A stretch of DNA of 64,000 nt from Patella vulgata (taxonomy: Eukaryota; Mollusca; Gastropoda; Patellidae). A program made the position numbers and the translations under genes. Of the stretch, positions 10,870 to 19,991 are shown piece after piece (the stretch's first letter is position 1; each line of letters starts with the position of its first letter). Location of the stretch: positions 73,239,046-73,303,045 of the forward strand of contig NC_065884.2 in the NCBI RefSeq assembly GCF_932274485.2, given 5' to 3'. Below the pieces are notes generated by a model, which searched no databases, had not been told where the DNA came from, and saw nothing but the letters and a program-made list of their open reading frames with translations.

Positions 10870-11190
10870 GTACATGTAATATAACTTTATTAACATCATG
10901 CATGTATATTTCCTCAAAATGAATTTCTAACAAATATTTTCTCAAAATGAACTCAATATTTGGATTTGTTATTGTCAAAGTTAACTTGAAAGATTTACAA
11001 ATTGATGATTATGAAAGGGGGGTTAAATATAGTTTACCTTGTGAATATGTGATTATTGTTTGTATATATTTAATGGTAAATAGTTGTTGATTCCTGTATA
11101 TAAAACAACAAGTGGTTGATTAAAGTCTCTGAAGTATATCCTGTATCAGAATATTTAAATATTGATAGGCCTATATGTTAAGACTAAGAT

Positions 11191-11307
11191 CGAGGGAGCC
11201 ATGTTAGATCTGTAAGTAAAACTCTGACTCACTAACCAGTCGGTGTCAGGTTCGTTACCTATGTTGGTTGAGAAAGTTCATCATGATTTTACAGTTCCTC
11301 CCAAATT
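11191..11307 (+). mobile_element. tRNA-derived SINE, 5' part (copy split by an insertion)
   Basis: It begins CGAGGGAGCC and holds a box B-like GGTTCGTTACC, then TGGTTGAGAAAGTTCATC. Its flank and head match the SINE at 59365, including GATAGGCCTATA and TTAAGACTAAGAT upstream. The two are one insertion inherited by both duplicated units. The 3' part of this copy resumes near 12541. Confidence 0.7.
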
Positions 11308-12540
11308 TTTGGGACCGAAATCGCGTTGACACGGCGAAAAAAAACCTCTCCGAATTCTCTAAGATTCCGTGGTGAAATTTCGCTTGATTCCGCAGCGATT
11401 TTTCTCTAAGATTCGCTTGGAATCCATTGTGTTTCGCTAGGAATTCACCGTGTTTCTCTAGGAATTCACTGTGTTTCGCTATGCATACACCGTGTTTCGC
11501 TTAGCATACATCGTGTTTTGCCATGCTTCCCGCCAGGAATTCGCGAGCCTACCTTAAGCTAGGGTCGAACTAATATTGTCTATAATAAATTGAAGGAGAT
11601 GTAATATAGTAATGCTGCTGTGAAAACGTGTACATACAGAATGTACAGGCTGTGGCCATTGTATAAATATATGACATGCGCATGTAATGTACACGTCTGT
11701 GTCTGTGAAATGGCTTTATTCAATATCCGCATCCACCGAAATGAATTGGGCGATATAAAGTAGATGTATATTGTCACAGGGGAGATTTTTCTACGGCTGC
11801 GCAAAATCCCGTAAGAATATTCCTTGGTTGAATGCATGTAAATGTACAGTATTATATGTATACATAATTTGTAAAATAACAAATACATGGAGCTGTCACT
11901 TTTGTGACCTTCACAATGTACCCCCTCCAACCCATATCGTTTTAATGCATCATAATACATTATTATCATATACTGGTGACAGTCAAGATTTGCTAAATAC
12001 TTTTCGCCGAGTAACACCAATCTTTTGGCGCGTTTCTGACTACGTTACTTACCGTTAAGCGCACTGCGGAGTGATTTATGTCACTGTGCTGTATGGATGG
12101 TTGATTTAGATTAACTGAAGCTGCGAGTAATCAAGATAATTGAAAGTTTGGATTTGATAGCAGGTAATAATTGATGGATTACATCTAATAGACGAAGATG
12201 AAATGATACGTTTAAAAAATTGTAAGTTTTTCATAGTTTGCATACATGTATACAGTGCGTTAGAAGAAGAATCCGAACCTAGCTTCCTCGCCAACGGTTA
12301 ACATACTTTGTATTCAACTGAAATAAATTACTTTTTTTTTCAACATGCTTAAATCGGGATAATATCGGCACTTAAGCGATTCACCGTGTTCCACCGCGAA
12401 ACACTGTAATACACCACGAAACACCCTATTTCGCGGTGATTTGGCTAGCTGTCGTTTCGCTAGCGATTCTCCAAGATTCCGCCGTGGAACAGGGAGTTTT
12501 TCCACCGTGTTCGACGATTCTAGTCCCAAATTCCAGCAGC
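11308..12540. mobile_element. Inverted-repeat DNA transposon inside the SINE, about 1.2 kb
   Basis: The left end TTTGGGACCGAAATCG and the complement of the right end TTTGGGACTAGAATCG continue as a diverged inverted repeat over about 45 bp. Both ends carry subterminal repeats built from CACCGTGTTTCGCTAGGAAT-like units (11400-11520 and 12370-12470). The interior has no recognisable transposase; the 146-codon minus frame at 11580-12020 is not identifiable. It splits a SINE whose halves lie on either side. Confidence 0.7.
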
Positions 12541-12690
12541 GTAGTGTAGGCCCCCCCTCCCTTGCCTAGTCGTATGGATGGGATGAAAAACTGAAGTCCT
12601 GTGTACACATTGGCTTGCAAGTAAATGAACCTCTATGACAGTTGGAATTTGGAATCTGGGCAAAATTTCCTCCATACTACAAAACAACTG
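12541..12690 (+). mobile_element. SINE 3' part, continuation of the copy at 11191
   Basis: GTATGGATGGGATGAAAAAC, CTGTGTACACATTGGCTTGC and GACAGTTGGAATTTGGAATC match the body of the SINE at 59365-59640. It resumes directly after the transposon end. Confidence 0.65.
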
Positions 12691-12940
12691 ATGTAACTTC
12701 CCCAATGGCAAACGGTGTGAAAACTAAAGAAAATGATGCGATTGTTTGTTTCAACAATGTAAAAACCAAAGAAAATAATGTTGAGGTAATGCGATAATAA
12801 TAATACCCAATACATCATTAAAACCAAGAAACGACCATCAACAATGATTTAAACGGTATCAAATCGACAATACCAAATCTCTTCATTCTAATTCTAAAGT
12901 GTTTATCTCCTAATTACCATTTTGTTTTGTGTATTTACAG

Positions 12941-13164
<224 letters not shown>

Positions 13165-13243
13165 GGGGGATCACGTGGCTAAGTGGGTAAGACGCTAGCT
13201 CGCTAGCCTGGAGGTCGGGTGTTCGATCCCTGCATTGGCCGAG
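13165..13243 (+). mobile_element. tRNA-derived SINE head, truncated
   Basis: GGGGGATCACGTGGCTAAGT, GGGTAAGACGCTAGC and the box B GGTGTTCGATCCC match the head of the full SINE at 30397. It sits at the same place in a finger repeat (after CCCTTTTCTTGT) as that copy. It ends where the long inverted repeat starts. Confidence 0.85.
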
Positions 13244-13713
13244 AAAGTGGGCGATTTAATTAAATTCTTAATTGGTATACCAATTCTTTGAAATGTGGCC
13301 GAACTCCATTTGTAGATAGATATTAACTACCGTTATTGAGATATTACCAATAAAAGTGCCATTATTTATTTGAAATGTGGCTGAACTCCATTTGTAGATA
13401 GATATTAACTACCGTTATTGAGATATTACCAATAAAAGTGCCATTATTTATTTGAAATGTTGTATATTAATTATATATCTAACTGATTATTATAGAAATA
13501 AGAATATCAATAAAGAAATTTATCAAAGTAAACAAACTAATTAAGACTTTATCATTAAATATATTGGGTATTAATGGAGAACATGTGTTTAGTATATTAC
13601 ATATATACATGTATATAGTTCAGTTCATCTCCATATTATCAAGGGCTACATATTTCAGCTATATAATATAGTCATCCTTAAGAAATCATAATAATAAGTG
13701 CAAAGACAAACAT
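13244..13713 (+). repeat. Left long inverted repeat
   Basis: Complementary to 19500-19894. It contains an extra tandem copy of an 82-bp unit (TTTGAAATGTGG.CGAACTCC ... GCCATTATTTA), which is absent from the right arm and so arose after the arms were formed. Confidence 0.9.
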
Positions 13714-13787
13714 GCGGACAAGATACAGACTGACCAGATATTGCAAGCACTAAACAACTATCCAAACAACTAAATGGGTTCAAACAA

Positions 13788-14205
13788 TGACAGAGCGTAT
13801 GTTTTAAAGCGCACCCCTTTTCGAAGAGGGTGTGACTGGGTGTATTTGACTGAGTGGACCAAACTCTGTCCTCGAAATTTTCAACCTGTGTGTTCGTCCC
13901 CTAACTGCACAGATCGAAAACTCTTGCAACATTACCAGGCACCTCTTCTACTTGTAAAATTCTCAACAGCCGGGATATGTTTAATTTCCATTCAGCTGCC
14001 ATGTGAGTTCCTTCACTCACATTCACACAGCATTCATGCTGCGCATTTTTGGGAGAGTTCCGTATCTGTATATGTAGGCCTTATAGAATTGAAAATGATC
14101 AAGATATGCTCAAAAACGAGTAAATTAATGTGCAGTTTTAGTCATATTTTGTTGGACGTCAGTTTTGACTTCAAATTGAAATAATCGTCTGGAAAATTAG
14201 AAAAT
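13788..14205 (+). repeat. Dispersed repeat, direct partner of 23255-23795
   Basis: Both copies share TGACAGAGC.TATGTTTTAA, CAACAGCCGGG, TTGATTTCCATTCA-like text and TTGTTGGACGTCA. The 136-codon open frame here is not supported by the second copy and matches no known protein. Confidence 0.7.
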
Positions 14206-14248
14206 ATATGACCGATTGCTTGGCAGATTGCCACTGGCCATGATGTTT

Positions 14249-15085
14249 TTGTACGCCCACATTTTCATGTGGACGTATATTGTCGTCGTCCCTGTCCGTC
14301 CGTTTGTCCACAATTTGTTTGTGGACACTCTACAGGTCACAATTTTTATTCGATTTTGACGAAACTTAAAATGTAGGTCTATCTCCCAAAGATCTCGGCC
14401 CCTTTCAATATTGGCATATATCGGACGACAACTTCATGAATTATGGCCCGTGATTGTACGAAAAATCACGTTTTTAGCTTGTGAACCCTATAGAGGTCAC
14501 AATTTTTATCCTATTTTAAAAAAAAAATGTTTAAATTTATCACCGTTACACCCTAATGATTGTTGGGTTCCAATTTCTTAAAAAATCGAACCAAAACTCC
14601 CTGACAAAATGGCGGCTCTTTGTACTCAAATAGTTTTAAAGTATGTCATAAAAAGATTGTCGACCCTCTAGAAGTCACAATTATTATCAGATTTTGATGA
14701 AGCTTAAAATTTATGTTTGTCCCAAAGATCTCGGTTCCTTTCGCTATTTGCGTATGTCAGACCGTCACTTCCTGGATTATGGCCCCTGATTGTACGAAAA
14801 ATCGTGTTTTTTAGCTTGTGGATTCTCTAGAGGTCACATTTTTTTTTTATCCAATTTTAAAAACCATTTAAATATATCACCATTCCACCATAATGAAGGT
14901 TGAATTCGAATTTCGAGAAAATCGAAATGAAACTGCCCGACAAAATGGCAAATTGTGTAAACAAATATGTAATACGAAGGCTGTGGACCTTCTAGAAGTC
15001 ACAATTCTTATCCGATTTTGATGAATTTTAAAACATATCTTTATATCCCAAAGATCGGTGCTCTCTTGAACCATTTTCAGGGATT
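14249..15085 (+). repeat. Modular interspersed repeat (CGCCCACATTTTCATGTGG family)
   Basis: It opens with GTACGCCCACATTTTCATGT. It then repeats a module of about 330 bp with GAGGTCACAATTTTTATC, CCCAAAGATCTCGG and ATTATGGCCC.TGATTGTAC. Relatives lie at 42655, 45560, 47726 and, in part, at 24770 and 61190. The most complete copy, at 47731, has terminal inverted repeats. The 3' terminus is not found here. Confidence 0.7.
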
Positions 15086-15445
15086 TCATTACCCCAGAAA
15101 CATGCTGCCCAGAATCCATATTTATAATGGGGCACAACTCTGCACAGTGTAGTAATATCGTCGTTGCGACATTGTTTTTAAATTTATTGACAGGGAATAG
15201 AGATATAAGATGGTTTAAACAATATTTGTATCTTCACAAATTATTCGCTTTTGCCAGTATATTAGCTATGGTATTAGTTTATTTAAAACGCAAATTAATT
15301 GTTTATGAAATAGTGTGAGAATAACAGGAAAGAGGGTCTAAGTTCAAGGATAGATTGTGTCAAAAAACATGTGACTGGAAATTTACCTATTGCATCATTT
15401 GGTTTCGTCTGACCAATGTCTGTAATTATTTACATCATATTTGAC

Positions 15446-15735
15446 CAGAGAAAGAGAGAGAGAAATGGGGTTTAACGTCCACTCGACACAAACTAGGTCA
15501 TTTCGGGACTAACATATGGTTTAATTTTATTTACATAATTCGCTTGCGCGTAGGGGTCTTTGGCAGTGGGAGGAAACCGGAGGCCCCGGAGAAAACCCAC
15601 GAGGTTGGACAGGCGACCCTACTCCTTGCCACGTACAACCGGGGATTTGAAACCACGCCAGTCGACTCAATGACAGACTTTATGATACAGCGCGCGCACG
15701 CTAACCATTCAGCCATCCAACCCCCCTCATATTTG
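15446..15735 (-). mobile_element. tRNA-derived SINE, second type
   Basis: On the minus strand it has a tRNA-like head (GGATGGCTGAATGGTTAGCG and box B GGTTTCAAATCCCC), a central GTTTTCTCCGGGGCCTCCGG and the tail GGACGTTAAACCCCATTTC with a (TC)n end. The tail is shared with the first SINE type, so both were probably moved by the same LINE. Other copies lie at 23036, 31633 and 45150. It is not a functional tRNA gene. Confidence 0.8.
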
Positions 15736-15847
15736 ACCAATTAGATAATTGAAGGTCCAAAACCCAAAGCTACAAAACTATCAGCTTGATAATATACTCA
15801 ATAATATTAGACAATGTATTATGGTACATTTCCACCAAAATAGATTA

Positions 15848-17016
15848 TATACTCTTCAAAAAAAGTAGGTGATATTCAGAAACGTTACAAAACTGCGGTA
15901 TTCCAATGCTGTGTTTATTAGAGGTAACCAGTGTATGTTAATAACAGGCCAATTGCCTACACATGAACATAAACAGTTCATATGGGCGGCTTATCTGACG
16001 GCCCCATTTCACTCTCAAAGAGACACACTGTCAAAAGTGAAAATGGACGTTTTTGATTTTTGTCTTAATAATGAATAATTGCTCCACCAATCCTCAGACA
16101 TTCAGCAATTCGTCGTGGCATGCGCCTAATCAACCGTCCAATCACGATTTGGGGCAATCGGATCCGCTCCTCTTGCCACGTCCAATTCTTGCAGTGTTGT
16201 CGGTTGATGTTGACGTCGACGAACACGTCTCCCAGTCATGTCCCAGACATGCTCTATAGGGGAAAGGTCAGGACTCATGACTGGCCAAGGCATATGGACA
16301 ATATGGTGACGCTGGAGGTAGTCATTCACGACACGAGCGCGGTGGGTACGGGCATTATCATCTTGAAAGATGAAACGTCGACCTGCACGCTGAGCAAAGG
16401 GCAGAACTATCGGTGCCAGGATGTGGTCACGGTAGTAGCACTGTAACTTGGTACAAGTTAACAGAAAGCTGATTGGCCGTTTGTCCTCGATTTCGCAAGA
16501 CCTGTGTACGAATGTATCGATCCTGGGCTTGTGTAGTGGCTCTAGGACGACCTGAACGAGGTCTATCATCAGCATTGTGTGTTTGTTGGTACCGATTCCA
16601 CAGTCTGCTGACTGTGACACATTAAGCATGTTGGCTTTAGCTCGCTGTGTAGAACCCATTTGAAGCATGCCAATAGCACGTAGACGTTCATCATCTTGAA
16701 TACGTCTCATTGCAAATTAAACTTAACACACTAAAGCAAAGATACGCTAAACAGTAAATCTTATGCAAGAACCGACAGGAAAGCAACCATGGATAGGATA
16801 AACCAGCACGCGGCAGTTTTCATTAACCCTTCCTTGAAGTGTCAAATTTGACAATACACCTCTCCCATGTGCAGCTCAGTGGTTCTGTTGGGGTGATAAG
16901 TTCTTCATCTGTGAACATACCCTCAAAGCATGTCAAGTGTCCATGGCTATTTATCATATCACAGCCTGCATAGGTATTTGCATCTGAATATCCCCTACTT
17001 TTTTTGAAGAGTATAT
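15848..17016 (-). mobile_element. Tc1-like transposon, internally deleted
   Basis: The inverted ends TATACTCTTCAAAAAAAGTA lie at both sides. The ORF at 16126-16710 (minus) encodes the N-terminal MRR..DDERLRAIGMLQ segment. It then jumps to the catalytic half with FIFQDDNARTHRA and SPDLSPIEHVWD, so the helix-turn-helix region and the first catalytic Asp region are missing or scrambled. At about 1.17 kb it is some 360 bp shorter than the relative at 61738. It cannot encode an active transposase. Confidence 0.9.
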
Positions 17017-17479
17017 AATGGGGATATAAACTCACTAATAGTATTCTAAATAACAAGACATGGGTTTCTATTAAATTATAATAAACATAATATATAGCAG
17101 ATATCAATATCTGCTGCTATATATTAGAGTCTGTCAACATACTATTCATACAGTTATCAAATATCCAGTCCCTCACTATATATAACTACAGTGACCTATA
17201 TCTAAATATAGCTGTTATTAGTCTCGACTATTTAGGCGTCTACAGACTATATATAAATAAAATAAAACCAAGTACGAACAATCCAAACCATATATAAAAC
17301 AATATTAACAAAATGAAACTAGCTTTGCACAACTGAAACCTTTGTCGTAGTGTTATCCCAGATAGAGATGATGGCCTTGTTCTAACAGTTCTAAGAGTTT
17401 TTCAGAATTTTCATTTATCTTGAATATCACCCAAAAGATCAGAATAAATATCTTGAGTGTGCTCATTCTTTTTCTGTTT

Positions 17480-18096
17480 TTATAAAGTTTTAAATTTATT
17501 TTTTGCTTCTTTGTAGATGATCTGAAACGTCTGTACAGTAGACTTTGTCACATCCAGCTTCTGAATACTACGGCTTTCTATGAAATCCGTCATCATTTTC
17601 GTTATTACTTCAACCAAATTCTTTTTTGAGTAATCCGTATTCTGAATATTACGAATTACGTCATCAATCAGCGACCCTGTCACACGATTTGCATTGAATT
17701 AACATTGTATAGTTCGGCCTCCAATCCGTGCGTGTTAACCTACAAAAGACTGACAAGTAATCATCAATCAATTATCAGTGAGATTAATACTCGTGTCGGT
17801 TTTTGTTGAATGCCTTGATATCAACAGAATCACGCACGAGTGGTTTCAACATCAAAGCCTTAACACATTCGGCACACCTCAGCCAGTTCTACCAATCTAT
17901 GGTTGCACATTCCGTCTGTTATTGAATTGTATTCTCCTGAAAACATTTTTAATCGTAATGAAACCGGTTTGTTTTCATTCCACCCGAAAACAGTTCTGTC
18001 AAATTTATGGAATATTTTTTCACGCAATTCGAAGCTTAGTTTCAGAAAGCCAAAATCACGACACTCACCAGCCGTTCCCTCAATATTTTTGGTCAT
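17480..18096 (-). CDS. Possible small spliced gene, about 74 residues, unknown function
   Basis: The first exon runs from ATG at 18096 to 18069 (MTKNIEGTAG) and ends at a strong donor G/GTGAGT. The second exon, 17676-17480, follows GTGTGACAG. The reading frame continues exactly across the 392-bp intron to a stop at 17480. The second part (SLIDDVIRNIQNTDYSKKNL and on) is hydrophilic, lysine-rich and likely helical. There is no signal peptide, cysteine pattern or known domain. The polypyrimidine tract before the acceptor is poor. It lies inside the long-inverted-repeat segment, so it could be cargo, a host gene caught by it, or chance. Confidence 0.35.
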
Positions 18097-18169
18097 GATC
18101 TCCTCCACAATGGAATATCAAACATGTCTTTTCAACATTTAACCTCAAACTGCTACTCAACACTACAAG

Positions 18170-18242
18170 CCCCCCCCCTCCCTCCCTCCTCCCCCTCCCT
18201 CCTCCCTCCTCCTCCCCCTCCCTCCTCCTCCCTCCTCTACCC
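18170..18242 (+). repeat. CCT-rich simple repeat
   Basis: An irregular CCCTCC/CCTCCTCCC tract. It lies upstream of the possible small minus-strand gene. Confidence 0.9.
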
Positions 18243-18409
18243 CAATAAAAAACCTGATCCATATCAGCATCCATAATAGCAGCCCATCTTACAAAATCAG
18301 ACGATCTTAATAGTTGCGCAAAATAATATTAAATATATTAGAATCCATGGTGTTGGGTGTGTTGATGGTTACTTACAATTTGATAATGCCTTTAGAGTGC
18401 GTAAAGTTG

Positions 18410-19175
18410 AGGATAACTTAAATATACATTATGCAAGGGCTTAATCTGCCTATTGCAGGTCTTTCTTAGGCGTGAAATGTTATATAAACTATTAAAGATA
18501 CATTATGGGAGATAAGATAAAGAGATGGCAGTTCTCGCTATAATAGTTAAAAACTAGATAGTGTAAAGGTAATTTGCTGAAGCGAGTGAAATTTTTGCAT
18601 AGTCTCGGTCATCATTACTAAAATCATTAATACAAACAGCATAGTCTGGATTATCCACTTTTTTGATTTAATTATCAATGGCCGTTAGCGCCATATAGGA
18701 ATCTAATCCAGCCAACATCGAAGGCTAGCCTTGACATCGAGAGTTTATTATGGTCTAGATCAGTTAATTAATGTCTAATTGATAATTTAGATAACATTTC
18801 AGTTATAAGAAGATTTTGCTCTTGCATAATGCATTATTAATTAGACATTAATTAACTTATCCAGACTATAATCAACTCTCGATGTCATCGCTATCCTGCG
18901 ATATTTACTGGATTTGAATCCGATCTGCTGCTCAACGCTCAGTGATGGTTAAATCCAAACAATGGATAACCGGGACTATGTTTTGTTTATCGTAACGACT
19001 TTAGTAATGATGATCGAGGCTAGGCCTAAAATTCAAAAGTTAATATCTCGGTTCAGAGTGAATCAATTTGACTGACATTTTCTGCAAATTCCCTTTACAT
19101 TATCTAGTTTTTAACTATTATAGTGGGAACTGTCAGCTCTTTATCTAATCTTCCATAATGCCCCTTTAAATGGCG
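18410..19175. mobile_element. Head-to-head pair of TACATTATG-type MITEs
   Basis: The copy at 18502-18834 starts TACATTATGGGAGATAAG. The copy at 18835-19172 is inverted and ends in CCATAATGCCCC. A truncated third piece lies at 18410-18495. The family shares GCAGTTCTCGCTATAATAGT, GATCATCACTA and AAGAAAGACCTGCAATAGG; other copies are at 25755, 26545, 30876, 32105, 56760 and 58490. They are non-coding and probably non-autonomous DNA transposons. Confidence 0.7.
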
Positions 19176-19499
19176 GTTTTACAAGCATCATTCATATTAA
19201 GGTGGATACCAAACTAAATCGTCCATAAAAAAAATACTTGCCCAAGGTAGTTTGAGGTGGATTTTTTTTCTTGTAATCTTGCAGGACTATGTACTTACCT
19301 CCTTACAAAAAAACAATAATCATTTATTTCGTTTTTGTTCCAGAGATTGGAGCGTCTCCTACCAGCATATTTTTAGCAGTGTCGAATTTAAATGACGAGA
19401 GTACCTAGGCAATTGCGCTTATGAGACCCCCCCCCCCTTCCAATACCCCAACCTAGACGAAGATTAAAGTGTCATTTGAAAAACAACTGAGCAAAGCCG

Positions 19500-19894
19500 A
19501 TGTTTGTCCACTGCACTTATTATTATGATTTCTTAAGGATGACTATATTATATAGCTGTAATATGACAGTTTAGCCCTTGATAATATGGAGATGAACTCA
19601 ACTAAATACATGTATATATGTAATATACTAAACACATGTTCTCCATTAATACCCAATATATTTAATGATAAAGTCTTAATTAGTTTGTTTACTTTGATAA
19701 ATGTCTTTATTGATTTTCTTATTTCTATAATAATCAGTTAGATATATAATTAATATACAACATTTCAAATAAATAATGGCACTGTTATTGGTAATATCTC
19801 AATAACGGTAGTTAATATCTATCTACAAATGGAGTTCAGCCACATTTCAAAGAATTGGTATACCAATTAAGAATTTAATTAAATCGCCCACTTT
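19500..19894 (-). repeat. Right long inverted repeat
   Basis: Complementary to 13244-13713. It ends 15 bp upstream of the TATA box of the defensin-like gene. Confidence 0.9.
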
Positions 19895-19908
19895 GAGCAT
19901 AGTTTCTG

Positions 19909-19916
19909 TATAAATA
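19909..19916 (+). promoter_or_regulatory. TATA box of the defensin-like gene
   Basis: TATAAATA lies 83 bp before the chosen start codon. A start site about 30 bp downstream (near 19940) would leave a short 5' UTR and rule out the upstream ATG at 19929. Confidence 0.6.
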
Positions 19917-19991
19917 CTAGCTTGTATTATGGATCATTATCATACATATCTTGTGTTCGAGTTTGATCATAGTACACGAAGGCAATTTATC

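Larger units (their letters stand above)
13244..19894. mobile_element. 6.65-kb segment bounded by long inverted repeats
   Basis: 13244-13713 and 19500-19894 are inverted copies of each other. They run from AAAGTGGGCGATTTAATTAA at the left edge to its complement at the right edge, and inward to GACAAACAT. The left arm is longer because an 82-bp segment is doubled (13287-13450). The inside holds other repeats, a SINE, a deleted Tc1 element and a possible small spliced gene. No transposase, polymerase or capsid gene belongs clearly to the outer element. It may be a long-TIR (foldback-type) transposon or an inverted rearrangement. The SINE cut at the left edge does not resume at the right edge, which speaks against a simple insertion. 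Confidence 0.7.

Noticed and set aside
11580-12020. 146-codon minus frame inside the 11308 transposon as a transposase
   Set aside because: No catalytic motif, low-complexity Ile/Tyr-rich sequence, and the element is too short for an autonomous copy.
13165-13243. Possible tRNA gene (also at 30397, 15670 and 20560)
   Set aside because: Box B and a box A-like word are present, but there is no paired acceptor stem and the sequences run into SINE bodies and tails.
13244-19894. Polinton or other large virus-like element, because of the long terminal inverted repeats
   Set aside because: No polymerase, integrase, ATPase or capsid-type gene is visible, and the segment is too short. Long arms alone do not support it.
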